From: Gemmatimonas sp. UBA7669 | GTDB lineage: Bacteria; Gemmatimonadota; Gemmatimonadetes; Gemmatimonadales; Gemmatimonadaceae | Reading direction: 5' to 3' | Length of the DNA: 64,000 nt | NCBI RefSeq assembly: GCF_002483225.1 | Contig: NZ_DLHL01000001.1 | Span: forward strand, 62,001 to 126,000 | Shown: one piece after another, positions 51,948-61,131 of the stretch | Numbering within the stretch: the first letter of the stretch is position 1 | How the letters are laid out: each line of letters starts with the position of its first letter | The notes under the pieces: model-generated | The model's database searches: none | Told to the model about the DNA's origin: nothing | What the model saw: only the letters and a program-made list of their open reading frames with translations | Made by a program: the position numbers and the translations under genes

Positions 51948-52218
51948 CGGGTATCCGGTTCTATGGGAGCAGGCCCCGCGGCAGCCGTTCGAGACGGCGC
52001 GCGAGGGTCATCTGTCCGATGACGAATGCGCTACCCGCTTCGTGGGCCCCGGCGTCACAAACGTATACGTTTTGGTGCCGCGCATTTCGAACCGCTGGTG
52101 GAGACGGTACCTCGCGCCTGCGCCGTCGTCCGCGTGCCCTGCGCCGTTCGTCACAGCCGCTTGGCCGTTCACCACGGCCGACTCGCGCCGCCCCCCGTCT
52201 TTGGGCTAAGCTTGCCAC

Positions 52219-53019
52219 ATGACACCCTCCATTCGGCGCGTGCTGGTAGCCGACGACGAACCGCTGTCCCGCGAACGGCTGGCGGACCTGCTGCGTGTGC
52301 ATGCCCCCGATGCCACGGTGCGCGATGTGGGCAACGGGCAGGCCGTTCTTGATCTGGTGCCCGGCTGGCAGCCCGACGTGCTGTTGCTCGACATCCAGAT
52401 GCCCGGTCGCAGCGGCCTGGATGTGGTGGCCGCGCTGGACCCGGCACAGATGCCGCTCGTGGTGTTTGTCACCGCCCACGACGAACACGCGGTGCACGCC
52501 TTCGAGCTGTCGGCGGTGGACTATCTGCTCAAACCCTTTGACGACGCCCGGTTTGCGGCCATGTGGCGACGCGTTGAAGAACGGCGCACGGCCGGCCTGG
52601 TGGTGGCGCAGGCTCGTCTCCTCGCAGCATTGGCAGGCGGGCCCGAGGCTTCGGTGCGCAGCGCCACACCGGCGCAGCCACGTTTCATCGACCGCATCGT
52701 CATCAAGCAGGACCAGCGCACCCGCGTGGTGATGCTGCAGGACGTGCAGTGGATGGAGTCCGACGGCAACTACGTGCGCCTTCACGCGGGACGCGACGTG
52801 CATCTCGTGCGCGAAACGCTCAGCAGCCTGGAATCCCGACTCGACCCGCGTCGCTTCCTGCGCATCCATCGGCGCACCATCGTGGACATGCGCGCCATGA
52901 AGGAAATGCAGCCGTGGTTTGGCGGCGACCTCGTGATGATCCTCAAGGACGGCACCAAGCTGCGTGTTGGACGCAGTATGCGAGCGAACGTGACGCGGCG
53001 CATCGCCGGCGAGCTGTAG
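52219..53019 (+). CDS. LytTR-family response regulator
   Basis: The 266-residue protein has a receiver domain (ADDEPLSRERL, phospho-acceptor Asp in LLLDIQMPG at about 57, VFVTAHDEHA, DYLLKPF) and a LytTR DNA-binding domain (about 160 to 265: VMLQDVQWMESDGNYVRLH, ...FLRIHRRTIVDMRAM). It forms a pair with the LytS-like kinase gene 37 bp downstream. Targets are unknown. The 271-bp upstream gap holds its promoter; I see no clear dyad there. Confidence 0.93.
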   Translation: MTPSIRRVLVADDEPLSRERLADLLRVHAPDATVRDVGNGQAVLDLVPGWQPDVLLLDIQMPGRSGLDVVAALDPAQMPLVVFVTAHDEHAVHAFELSAVDYLLKPFDDARFAAMWRRVEERRTAGLVVAQARLLAALAGGPEASVRSATPAQPRFIDRIVIKQDQRTRVVMLQDVQWMESDGNYVRLHAGRDVHLVRETLSSLESRLDPRRFLRIHRRTIVDMRAMKEMQPWFGGDLVMILKDGTKLRVGRSMRANVTRRIAGEL

Positions 53020-53056
53020 GGCGCCGCGTGTCACGCCGCCACATCGCCACCGCCTC

Positions 53057-54160
53057 ATGAGTGAATGGGCGCTGCGGCGCCGCCTGCTGCTGTTCTGGCT
53101 CGTTCCGGCGGCCATGGGCACCCTGGGCTTTCAACTTGTTCCATCGCGGCTCAACCCGGATCTGTCGCTGACGGCGTTGATCGCGGTGCAGTTGGCCATG
53201 TGGGGAGCCTGGGCACTCTGGACCACGCTCACCTGGGTGCTGGGCGACCAACTGGCGCGGCGCCGCGCCTCCCCATGGGGGCAGGGCGCCGCGTATGTCG
53301 CATTCGGCGCCGTGGTCATTCTTTGTCAGATCCTCATCCAGGCCCGTTTGGGTGTGGCCTTCGGTATTGCGGAGCGACGAGGGATCGAAAGCACGCTGGT
53401 CATTGGCCTGCGCCAGTACGGCGACTTTTCGGTGGTGGTGTACTCGGCCATCGTGGTGTCGCAGTTGGCGCTGCGCTGGTACACCTCGTGGCAGCAGGAG
53501 CGCGTGCAAGCCGCACGGGCGGCTGAAGCGCTGGCCTCAGCACGATTGCGCGCCCTCCAGGGGCAGTTGCAGCCGCACTTCCTGTTCAACACGCTCAACT
53601 CAATTGTCTCACTGATCGGGCGCGATCCCGAGCAGGCGCAGAAGCTCGTGGTGCGGGTGGCCGATCTGCTGCGCAGTTCGTTGCGCCTTGGAGATCGCCA
53701 GGAAATTCCTCTTGCGCAGGAACTCGAGCTCACGCGGCAGTACCTCGAGATTGAACGCATTCGTTTCGCCGATCGGCTGACGCTGCAGTGGCCCGACGTG
53801 GTACCTGGCGACCTGCTCGTGCCGGCCTTCGCCGTGCAGGTGCTGGTGGAGAATGCCGTGCGCCACGGCATTGCCCGCAATCCGGCACCGGGTGTCGTCT
53901 CGCTGGATGTGCTGGCCGACGCTGACAGCCTGGTGCTGCGCGTACACGACACGGGCGCAGCCGATACCGATGCCGATGGCACCGACACGACCGTGGTCGG
54001 ATCGGGCACCTCGCTGCGCACCTTGCAGGAGCGCTTGCATCACCTGTATGGCGCGTCGGGGCACGTGACGTTGACGGCGAGGCCTGGTGGTGGCACAACC
54101 GCGGAACTGCGTGTGCCGCGGCTCGAGAGCGGCGGCACAGCCGAATTCAGCGGCGGCTGA
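53057..54160 (+). CDS. LytS-type sensor histidine kinase
   Basis: The 367-residue protein has four predicted membrane segments in the first 150 residues and a His_kinase-type catalytic part: QGQLQPHFLFNTLNSI with the phospho-acceptor His at about 178, then LARQEL-type helices and an HATPase domain (VENAVRHGIARNP, VRVHDTGAAD, GTSLRTLQERLHHLYG). It is the partner of the LytTR regulator upstream. Its end overlaps the convergent gene by 14 bp. Confidence 0.93.
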   Translation: MSEWALRRRLLLFWLVPAAMGTLGFQLVPSRLNPDLSLTALIAVQLAMWGAWALWTTLTWVLGDQLARRRASPWGQGAAYVAFGAVVILCQILIQARLGVAFGIAERRGIESTLVIGLRQYGDFSVVVYSAIVVSQLALRWYTSWQQERVQAARAAEALASARLRALQGQLQPHFLFNTLNSIVSLIGRDPEQAQKLVVRVADLLRSSLRLGDRQEIPLAQELELTRQYLEIERIRFADRLTLQWPDVVPGDLLVPAFAVQVLVENAVRHGIARNPAPGVVSLDVLADADSLVLRVHDTGAADTDADGTDTTVVGSGTSLRTLQERLHHLYGASGHVTLTARPGGGTTAELRVPRLESGGTAEFSGG

Positions 54161-55436
54161 ATCCACGCAGTCGCACCACACGCGCAGCACGCAGCGGGCG
54201 ATTGGCCACGCGGCTGCCATCCGGTGCGTAATCGTCCCACTGTGTGTTGGCAAACAGCCACAACGCCTCGCCATCCGAAGTCAGCGTGGTCGGCGAAACC
54301 AGCATGGTGGTATCACGCCACAGCGTGACCACATCGCGCACACGGCGCGCGTCATGATCGAGGGCAATCGCCACCACGCGCGGGGTCGTGAGGCCGTTCT
54401 GCACCGCGACCAGCTGCCCCTTGTGCCACGCAAGGCCGTCGAGCCCCAATACACTGCGATCGACGGCATCGTCCACGCGCTGGACGTTGCTGGTGGCAAG
54501 ATTGATGCGCAGCAGGCCGTGGGAGTAGTCCGCCACCAGCACCACGTCAGTGTCTGACCCCGCTCGATCTGCTGGCAGCTCCACCATGCCCTGCGGGCTG
54601 CGCAACAACGGATGCCGAATGGTCTCTATCCGTCCTGCGCGCGGATGCAGCACATAGAGCGCGGCCGTCCCGGCATCGCTCACCAGGACGCGTCCGTCGC
54701 GCAGCACGAGCAGGTCACCGGGCGCATGTTCGGCCAATGAATCGGGCAACGCCCATCGCCCCGTGACCGCACCGCGTTTGCTGTCGACCTGCCAGATGGC
54801 TGCGGCGGGAACCGAAGCGGCATGCGCGCGCGCGTGTGGTGGCATGGACGCCGAACTCACCCAGAGACTTTGTCCATCGGGTGCGGCGCGCGCGGCCCAC
54901 ACGGCACTCATGCCGGGCACGGTATCGAGGCGGAGATCATGTGACCTGCCCTCTCGTGTCATGCGCCACGCCGTGCCGCGTCGCATCTCGGTGAGCAGCA
55001 GCACACCATGACGGGCGTCCCAGGCGATGCCTTCCATGTAGTCCAGTGAATCGGGCATGCTGAACATCAGCTGCACACTGTCAGGCAGCACGCGAGCACG
55101 TCCCACGTCGAGTGCATCAAGGGTGCGCCGAGCCCGCTGTGCGCTGGCAGTGTCTCCCGTCGCCAGCGCGGCGCGCTCGAGCATCTGCCAATAGGCGGGC
55201 TGACTGGGCCAGGCCTGCGTGGCGCGTTGCATGAGTTGCACCCGCTCGGACCCGCCGCTGCTTCGTGACGCTTCCCGCGCCGCGGCGCGGGCCGCGGCGG
55301 CGGAGTCCACGGCGGGATGCGAGGTTGGCGTGGGGGCCGTCCGAGCGGGCTGCTGTGCGGCAGCAGACCGTGTGCCCAGCGGCCCGACGGCCGCAGCCGT
55401 GACGATGACGGCAAGGGTTGCGCTGCGGCGTCTCAT
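54147..55436 (-). CDS. Secreted SMP-30/NHL-like beta-propeller protein
   Basis: The 429-residue protein has a signal peptide (SATLAVIVTAAAVGPLG, cleavage near AAAQ), a short helical, Ala-rich stretch resembling TPR-like repeats (about 50 to 115), and a propeller: GIAWDARHGVLLLTEMRRG, GDLLVLRDGRVLVSDAGTAALYVL, VLGLDGLAWHKGQLVAVQNG. This arrangement is close to SMP-30/gluconolactonase-like proteins, but catalytic metal ligands cannot be confirmed. The ATG overlaps the stop of the upstream gene (ATGA), so it is the second gene of a two-gene operon. Confidence 0.75.
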   Translation of the reverse strand: MRRRSATLAVIVTAAAVGPLGTRSAAAQQPARTAPTPTSHPAVDSAAAARAAAREASRSSGGSERVQLMQRATQAWPSQPAYWQMLERAALATGDTASAQRARRTLDALDVGRARVLPDSVQLMFSMPDSLDYMEGIAWDARHGVLLLTEMRRGTAWRMTREGRSHDLRLDTVPGMSAVWAARAAPDGQSLWVSSASMPPHARAHAASVPAAAIWQVDSKRGAVTGRWALPDSLAEHAPGDLLVLRDGRVLVSDAGTAALYVLHPRAGRIETIRHPLLRSPQGMVELPADRAGSDTDVVLVADYSHGLLRINLATSNVQRVDDAVDRSVLGLDGLAWHKGQLVAVQNGLTTPRVVAIALDHDARRVRDVVTLWRDTTMLVSPTTLTSDGEALWLFANTQWDDYAPDGSRVANRPLRAARVVRLRGFSRR

Positions 55437-56236
55437 GGCACGGGCGTTTCACGTCGACCCGGACGCGCCGGGTTGATCGTCAAACTGGCCATGGCTGCCT
55501 GCTGCAGACGTCGCACGTCGGACTCGGAAATGTTGGTACCCGGAATGCGCAGCGGCAGTTGATCCGGGCGGATGTCGCGCACCCGATGCAGTACCACCAA
55601 GGCGGCGAGATAGGTGCCACGTGGTGAGGGATGCAGCCCGTCCGAGTACAGCGCGTTGTAGTCACCATAGCGCGTCCAGGCATCGCCAGCCGGTGCATAC
55701 AGGCCATTCACCGCGGCCGCCGCGTTGGTGTACGACATGGCCACGTTGGGAAAGTCGAACAGGCGATCCTGTTGTGGCCACACACCAAGCAGCACCGGCT
55801 CGGCACCACTCGCCCGCACCAGCGGCGCAAAGCGCTCGGTCCAGTACTTGAGATGTTCCTGGCTGGCCGGCAGGGCCGACGAGCCCTGTTGCATGACCAC
55901 GTGCTGCCAACGGCGCTCACGCAGCAATGCCGGCACCTGCCCCTGATGCCAGTGATCCTCGAGCGCGAAGTTGGGATTGGCCACACTGGCCGCCTGCAGC
56001 TTCGTGTCGCCGGCCATGCGGGCCAGCGTGATCACCATACCCGGCAAGTCATTCGTGTAGGTCAGCGAGTTGCCGACGAACAGAATGCTGTGATCGTCCG
56101 GCCCAAAGACCGGCATGGTCGGGCTGCCGTTGGCGCAGGCCGTGCCGGTGAACAGCGTGATGGAGGCGCCAATCGATAGCGCGGTGCGCGCCCGTCTCCA
56201 GGCGCGGGTGTTGGTAATCGTGTTGGTGAACGTCAT
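55433..56236 (-). CDS. SGNH-hydrolase-like lipoprotein
   Basis: ATG 56236 gives 267 residues. A membrane segment ends in FTGTAC, a lipobox-like Cys at about 34. The body has block I ILFVGNSLTYTND (GNSL, usual GDS), GSSALPASQEHLKYW, and block V DGLHPSPRGTYLAA with the Asp-x-x-His pair. This is the SGNH fold with Asn for Asp in the first block, as in DUF4886-type members. It is probably an exported esterase or carbohydrate deacetylase. It precedes the propeller protein in the same operon. Confidence 0.82.
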   Translation of the reverse strand: MTFTNTITNTRAWRRARTALSIGASITLFTGTACANGSPTMPVFGPDDHSILFVGNSLTYTNDLPGMVITLARMAGDTKLQAASVANPNFALEDHWHQGQVPALLRERRWQHVVMQQGSSALPASQEHLKYWTERFAPLVRASGAEPVLLGVWPQQDRLFDFPNVAMSYTNAAAAVNGLYAPAGDAWTRYGDYNALYSDGLHPSPRGTYLAALVVLHRVRDIRPDQLPLRIPGTNISESDVRRLQQAAMASLTINPARPGRRETPVP

Positions 56237-56429
56237 GCGTACCACTCCAGCGTGCGAGTCCTGCCCTGGACGGAGAATGCCATGGGCCGGTGTGCAAAGT
56301 GGGACGCGTGGCGCTCCGCGTCGTGGCCCAAGTGGCCAACGGCGCCTCGTGGCTGATGAACACGATGCGGGCAAGGCTCAGCCGCGTGGCTGCGACGGTC
56401 TAGTGCCCGTCGGACTCCATCTGGCTCCG

Positions 56430-56936
56430 TCAGACGCCGCCAAAGGCCGCCGTCCGGGCGTGCTCGTAGATGAGCGAGGTTTCCACGTGCACCACTTCGG
56501 GTCGTGCGGCGAATGCGCGAAGGATGAGATCACGCAGCGCGTCGCTGTGTGGCACGGCCACATGCACGAGAAAGTCGTTGGCGCCAGCCACATGGAATAC
56601 GGCCATGGCCTCCGGCAAGTCGAGCATGGCGCGACGAAATGTCGCCACGGCTGCACTGGTATGCCGCGCCAGTCGCACCGCCACCAGCGCCTGCAGCGCC
56701 GCACCGATGGCGCGCGGGTCCACATCAGCGTGAAAGCCGCGCAACACCCCGCGCTGCACGAGGCGCTTGACCCGCTCATGACAGCTCGACTCGGCCAGTT
56801 TCACCCGCGCAGCCAGTTCCTTGTTGCTCAGCCGCGCATTCTGCTGCAACGCGGCCACCAGGGCCTGATCGATTCGGTCGAGCTCCTCAACAGGCGCCAC
56901 TTGCCGAAGGTTCTTCGGTGTTTCGTCCTTTTTCAT
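56430..56936 (-). CDS. Lrp/AsnC-family transcriptional regulator
   Basis: The 168-residue protein has an N-terminal HTH (ELDRIDQALVAALQQNARLS, NKELAARVKLAESSCHERVKRL) and an AsnC/RAM ligand-binding domain with AVFHVAGANDFLVHVAVPHSDAL. ATG 56936 lies 58 bp from the divergent gamma-lyase start, so it probably controls that gene. The arrangement parallels mdeR-mdeA of Pseudomonas. The likely effector is an amino acid such as methionine. Confidence 0.92.
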   Translation of the reverse strand: MKKDETPKNLRQVAPVEELDRIDQALVAALQQNARLSNKELAARVKLAESSCHERVKRLVQRGVLRGFHADVDPRAIGAALQALVAVRLARHTSAAVATFRRAMLDLPEAMAVFHVAGANDFLVHVAVPHSDALRDLILRAFAARPEVVHVETSLIYEHARTAAFGGV

Positions 56937-56994
56937 GGAGAACAATCTATGCTGCAATTGCCCACCTGCTTGCTGCCTTCCCCTGGAGGCCACC

Positions 56995-58200
56995 ATGTAC
57001 CACGTCGATTTTGCCACCCTGGCGGTTCACGCCGGTCGCCACGACTTCACGCAGCACGGCGTGCACGCCGCGCCAATCGACCTGTCGTCCACCTATCCGG
57101 TGCCCGACCCTGAAGCCGGCACCGCCAGCTACGATGCCATGGCGGCGGGCGGCACGCCCGTGGGCAGCGCCATCTATGCCCGGCTGTACAACCCGACGGT
57201 AGCGCGTGTGGAGGAGGCCATTGCCGAACTGGAGGGCGCGGAGGCCTGCGTGGCCTTTGCGTCGGGCATGGCCGCGACCACGGCCGTGCTGCTGGCCACG
57301 GCCATGGACGGCGCACATGTCGTGGCCGTGCGCCCCATGTATGGCGGGACCGATCATCTGCTCGAGTCGGGCATGCTGCCCATTCAGGTGAGCTTTGTGG
57401 CGCCGCATGAGGTGGCGTCGGCCATTCGTCCGGACACGGGTCTGGTGTTCATCGAGACGCCAGCCAATCCCACGCTGGCGCTGCTCGATATCGCCGCGAT
57501 CGTCGAGGCGGCCGGCACGGTCCCGGTGCTGGTGGACAGCACCTTTGCCACACCGGTGCTGCAGCAGCCACTGCGGCACGGGGCGGCCATGGTACTGCAC
57601 AGCGCCACCAAGTTCCTCGGCGGACATGGCGACGTGGTGGCCGGTGTGCTGTGCACGAGTGAAGCGCGCGCGCGTCGCCTGCGTCAGGTGCGTGTTCTCA
57701 CCGGCGGCATTCTGCATCCGCTGGCGGCGTTTCTGCTGCTGCGTGGCTTGCCAACGCTGCCCCTGCGCGTGGAGCAGGCACAGCGCAACGCCATCGCACT
57801 GGCCGAACGCATCGCCTCACACGCCATGGTGTCACGCCTGCATTTCCCCGGCCATGGTGACAGCGACCCCACGGGTCTCATTGGCCGACAGATGCGCGGG
57901 CCCGGTTCACTCATGGCATTCGAGCTGCATGGCGGAACCGACGCGGCCAACGCGTTTTTGCGCGCGCTGCGTCTCATCACGCCGGCCGTGAGTCTCGGCA
58001 GCACCGATTCGCTCATTCAGCATCCGGCCGGACTCACGCACCGGCTCATGGATCCGGCGGTGCGTGAGGCGCAGGGCATTACCGATGGTCTGCTGCGCTT
58101 GTCCGTGGGCCTCGAGTCGGTGGACGCGCTGTGGCAGGATCTGCTGCAGGGGTTTGCGGCAGCGGAACAGCTGGTGATGACGGCCGCAGGACGCGGCTGA
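56995..58200 (+). CDS. Cys/Met-metabolism PLP enzyme, probable methionine gamma-lyase
   Basis: The 401-residue protein has the Cys/Met metabolism fold: [60 protein letters not shown] and the PLP-Lys region [12 protein letters not shown] (Lys at about 206). The YGGT loop at about 116 has no Cys, which is present in some methionine gamma-lyases, so cystathionine gamma-lyase or synthase activity remains possible. GGAGG lies 6 to 10 bases before the ATG. The divergent Lrp-type regulator supports a catabolic role. Confidence 0.88.
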   Translation: MYHVDFATLAVHAGRHDFTQHGVHAAPIDLSSTYPVPDPEAGTASYDAMAAGGTPVGSAIYARLYNPTVARVEEAIAELEGAEACVAFASGMAATTAVLLATAMDGAHVVAVRPMYGGTDHLLESGMLPIQVSFVAPHEVASAIRPDTGLVFIETPANPTLALLDIAAIVEAAGTVPVLVDSTFATPVLQQPLRHGAAMVLHSATKFLGGHGDVVAGVLCTSEARARRLRQVRVLTGGILHPLAAFLLLRGLPTLPLRVEQAQRNAIALAERIASHAMVSRLHFPGHGDSDPTGLIGRQMRGPGSLMAFELHGGTDAANAFLRALRLITPAVSLGSTDSLIQHPAGLTHRLMDPAVREAQGITDGLLRLSVGLESVDALWQDLLQGFAAAEQLVMTAAGRG

Positions 58201-58208
58201 CGATTGGG

Positions 58209-58256
58209 CTGACGCGGGAGCTGACGCTGGAGCTGACGCGGGAACTGACGCGTCAG
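58209..58256. repeat. 12-bp tandem repeat, four copies, between convergent genes
   Basis: Four units of the type ctgacgcgggag follow each other, the last overlapping the stop codon of the leftward DUF2239 gene. The unit ends in a CTGACGCGTCAG palindrome. Confidence 0.85.
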
Positions 58257-58945
58257 CTCACCTCGGTCAGTGGCCCGTCGTACACCTGCAGCACATAGGT
58301 TTGCACGTCACGTGGCCACTTGGCCATGTGAGCAACGAGTCCTGCGCGATCATCGCGAAAGAGGGCTCGGGTGGCGTCTTCGTAGTGTGTACGGTCGCCC
58401 GCCAATGCCGTCATGACCGCATAGGCGGCGTCGCGACGCGCGCGCGCGGCATCGACATCGGCCTGTGCCTTGCGCGCTGCGTCGACGAGCTTGCGCAGCG
58501 CCACCGACGCACCACCGGGCTGTGACGCCAGCCACTCCCAATGGCGTGGCAGCAGCGTGACTTCGCGGGCCACCACGCCAAGCCGCGGGCGTCCCGGGCC
58601 GCGGTCAGCCCTGGGCACGGCGGCACGTGTGGCATCATGTGCGGCATTGTGTGCGGCAACACCTGGGGCGGGCAGACTCGGCGGGAGCAAACCACGCGCA
58701 CTCAGGTTGGCCAGCATGGCCCGCGCGGTGCCGCGCATCTCGAGATCCACGACTCGGCCCGTGCGATCATCAAACAGCAGAATGGCATCAGCCGCACGCG
58801 CCGATTGGGTTTGCGCGTCCTGCACGTGGGTGTAGACCATCTGCGCCACCTCACGCAGCGCCCCCTGCGCCAGGCGGCGACTGCCGCGGAAGGCCGTGTA
58901 GCTGGCGACCGACGCACCACCGGCCGGATCAGCGTGGTCGGGCAT
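58253..58945 (-). CDS. DUF2239 protein
   Basis: The 230-residue cytoplasmic protein begins MPDHADPAGGASVASYTAFRG and has the features of DUF2239: a DAILLFDDRTGRVVDLEMRG segment, a basic RGPGRPRLGVVAREVTLLPRHWEWL segment like an AT-hook followed by a helix, and a C-terminal VYDGPLTEVS. RGPGRPRLG suggests DNA or nucleic acid binding. It overlaps the GIY-YIG gene by 17 bp and is co-transcribed. Function unknown. Confidence 0.82.
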   Translation of the reverse strand: MPDHADPAGGASVASYTAFRGSRRLAQGALREVAQMVYTHVQDAQTQSARAADAILLFDDRTGRVVDLEMRGTARAMLANLSARGLLPPSLPAPGVAAHNAAHDATRAAVPRADRGPGRPRLGVVAREVTLLPRHWEWLASQPGGASVALRKLVDAARKAQADVDAARARRDAAYAVMTALAGDRTHYEDATRALFRDDRAGLVAHMAKWPRDVQTYVLQVYDGPLTEVS

Positions 58946-59282
58946 AGAGCTGTTCCGGGTTGGCGTGACGTTCGAACCACAGCGCGAGCAGCGTATCGAG
59001 ATCCGCTCGCGGCTGGTAGTCGGGCGACTCGTCGGGCCAGGCGAGCTCGTCGAGCACCACAAACTCGAACGCCCCCTCACCGAGTGTGCGCCAGTCGGCC
59101 TGCAGCGGTTCGCAGCGATGCGCGCCGGTCTGCAGTTGCAGTCGTTCGCGATTGAAGATGGCGGGCAGGTTGGACGATGCGCCGAGGTACTGTCGCCCGG
59201 TGGCACGACAGCGAATGGCATAGATGCCCATGGCAGTGCGCATGGCTTTGTAGGCGCGCTTGAGCGCCTGACGATCCGTCAC
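58929..59282 (-). CDS. GIY-YIG nuclease-family protein
   Basis: The 117-residue protein starts at GTG and has a GIY-YIG core: MGIYAIRCRATGRQYLGASSN (GIY and YLG in place of YIG), RERLQLQTG and FEFVVLDEL. The catalytic Arg (FNRER) and Glu region seem present. It is a small stand-alone member, possibly a nuclease of DNA repair. It overlaps the DUF2239 gene, with which it forms a pair. A tandem repeat operator lies 29 bp upstream. Confidence 0.85.
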   Translation of the reverse strand: MTDRQALKRAYKAMRTAMGIYAIRCRATGRQYLGASSNLPAIFNRERLQLQTGAHRCEPLQADWRTLGEGAFEFVVLDELAWPDESPDYQPRADLDTLLALWFERHANPEQLYARPR

Positions 59283-59310
59283 GGGGTCTCCGGTGTGCGG
59301 GAGTGCATAA

Positions 59311-59337
59311 TACCCGGATAATATGAATTACCCGGAT
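59311..59337. promoter_or_regulatory. Tandem TACCCGGAT operator-like repeat upstream of the GIY-YIG gene
   Basis: TACCCGGAT occurs at 59311 to 59319 and 59329 to 59337, 18 bp apart, about two helical turns, on one face of the DNA. The region is AT-rich (ataatatgaatt between), typical of a promoter. On the gene's own strand the unit reads ATCCGGGTA. Confidence 0.6.
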
Positions 59338-59474
59338 GAAATACAAGACCAGCACGGCGGCGCCGTTCGTCGGCGCATCGTGACCGTTGGGCGGATGCAG
59401 CGGGCCGTTCGTCGAACAGTGAAACCCGTGTGTGCCCCCCGGCGTCGGGACGCCACCCATTCACCCCGGTGCAT

Positions 59475-60995
59475 ATGAACGGTATAGACGTCGCCCCGAC
59501 CCCGACTTTGACCCCAACCCCAACCCAGCCCCCAACCACGACACAAGCGGTAACTGCAGTTCGCCCTCCTCGGCTCCCGCAGCCACGGCTTCTGTGGTCC
59601 GGGCTTCTGCTCTCCTGGCTGCCGCTGTTTGCCGTTCAATCCCAACCCTCTGCCATCTCATCTCTCGACTCCGCCATCTCACGTATGGGCGGCGCCGAAC
59701 GCCTGGCCAGCCTGACCAGCTCGCGTGCCGAGTACATGACCATGTGGCTGCGGACCACCTGGGACTCCCGTCCAGCCGCCGATGCCCCGAGCTACGAACG
59801 GCACGTGGATCTGCGTGACTACGCGACGCGTCGCTGGCGCAACACGCGCTACTTCGTGCCAGGCACCATGAGCATCGCCGATGTGGTGAACGACACCATC
59901 GGCGCCCGCACGCAACCCGCCCGCACGGGCGGCAATGAAACCGTGCCGCTCAACGTGACCTACGTCGACGAGCGACGCGAACTCTTCGCCTTTGCGCCCG
60001 AGCGTACCCTGCTGTTGGCGCGCGCCGCGCGCGATCTGCGTGCCCTGCCCGATACCACCATCGATGGCCAGCGCCATCGCCGGGTGCGTGCCACGGTGGA
60101 GGGGTTCGTGGCCACGTACTATTTGCGCGATGCCGACAAGTTGCCGGCCCGTGTGCACTATCGCGCCGATGCCACGAACGACTTCGGTCTCGCGCAGTGG
60201 GAAGTGCACGACATCGACGTGTGGTATGGCAACTGGATCCGTGTCGCGCCTGGTGTGCTGGTGCCGCGGCAGCGTGATGTCTATCGCGTTGGGCGTCCCT
60301 ACAAGCGCATGACCGCGCTCACGCTGGCCTTCAACGTCCCGGCGCCCGCCGATTCCTTTTCCATTGCCGACACCGTGGCGCAGCGTTTCCTCGCCACCGA
60401 GCAGCGGCCGATGTGGAAGGTGTCGCTCGATTCGGCGCAGATTACCGCGGAACACTTCGCCAGCTTCCCGCGCTTCATTGGCTCAGTTGGTGCCCTGCGC
60501 GTGGGCGGTCAGTGGGTGCTGATCGAAACCGCGCAGCATCGCGGCGCGGTGGATCTCGTGGACCAGTGGCTGCGCGCGCGTGGAGAGAGCGGCGTGCGAG
60601 CCGGCGTCGTCGCCCGTCCCTTCAGTGGCAATGGTGGCGCGCGCTGGTTTGCTGCGGGCAAGGGCCGTCTCTACGCGGCGCCTGGCGCGCTCGCGCCGCT
60701 GCGCGCGATGAACGCGGCGCAGCCCACGACCACCACCTTCGTGTCCGGCGCACGATGGGTGCGCATCGGTAGCGACTCGCTGTACATGGAACCGGTGGAC
60801 TTTGCCGATGGCAACGGCGCCATGGTGCTGTACTCCCCCACCCATCGCTGGTTCTACAGTCCCTTCATGGGCGTGCCACAGCACCAGGCCCAGCATGACG
60901 CGCTGATGGCGCGCTATCGTGCCCGAGGCTGGCCCATCGAGTGGGTGGGCTCCGTAGTCGGCCTGCGTGCGCCAGCCCCCGCTGTCAGCAAGTAA
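59475..60995 (+). CDS. Secreted MBL-fold-like protein without catalytic His/Asp
   Basis: ATG 59475 gives 506 residues; the first 40 are a Thr-Pro-rich tail (TPTLTPTPTQPPTTTQ) before a membrane segment (LLWSGLLLSWLPLFA), an unusual order. The middle domain (about 70 to 330) is beta-rich. Residues 345 to 440 resemble the start of an MBL fold: WVLIETAQHRGAVDLVDQWL, ...AGVVARPFSGNGGARWFAAG, where the strand that normally carries HxHxDH reads RPFSGNGG. A degenerate, non-catalytic MBL domain is the best reading. An ATG further in, near 59685, would remove the signal. Confidence 0.6.
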   Translation: MNGIDVAPTPTLTPTPTQPPTTTQAVTAVRPPRLPQPRLLWSGLLLSWLPLFAVQSQPSAISSLDSAISRMGGAERLASLTSSRAEYMTMWLRTTWDSRPAADAPSYERHVDLRDYATRRWRNTRYFVPGTMSIADVVNDTIGARTQPARTGGNETVPLNVTYVDERRELFAFAPERTLLLARAARDLRALPDTTIDGQRHRRVRATVEGFVATYYLRDADKLPARVHYRADATNDFGLAQWEVHDIDVWYGNWIRVAPGVLVPRQRDVYRVGRPYKRMTALTLAFNVPAPADSFSIADTVAQRFLATEQRPMWKVSLDSAQITAEHFASFPRFIGSVGALRVGGQWVLIETAQHRGAVDLVDQWLRARGESGVRAGVVARPFSGNGGARWFAAGKGRLYAAPGALAPLRAMNAAQPTTTTFVSGARWVRIGSDSLYMEPVDFADGNGAMVLYSPTHRWFYSPFMGVPQHQAQHDALMARYRARGWPIEWVGSVVGLRAPAPAVSK

Positions 60996-61131
60996 GAGGC
61001 ACCAACCCAGTCAAACTCCGCCTCACGAAGGAGTGTATCGAGACGAGTCGTCGACCATGCCGGCGGCTCGTCTCCTCCTGCGTCACGACGCAGCGGACAC
61101 GGGCATTTCTTGCGCTGGCCCCGCCTCACGT

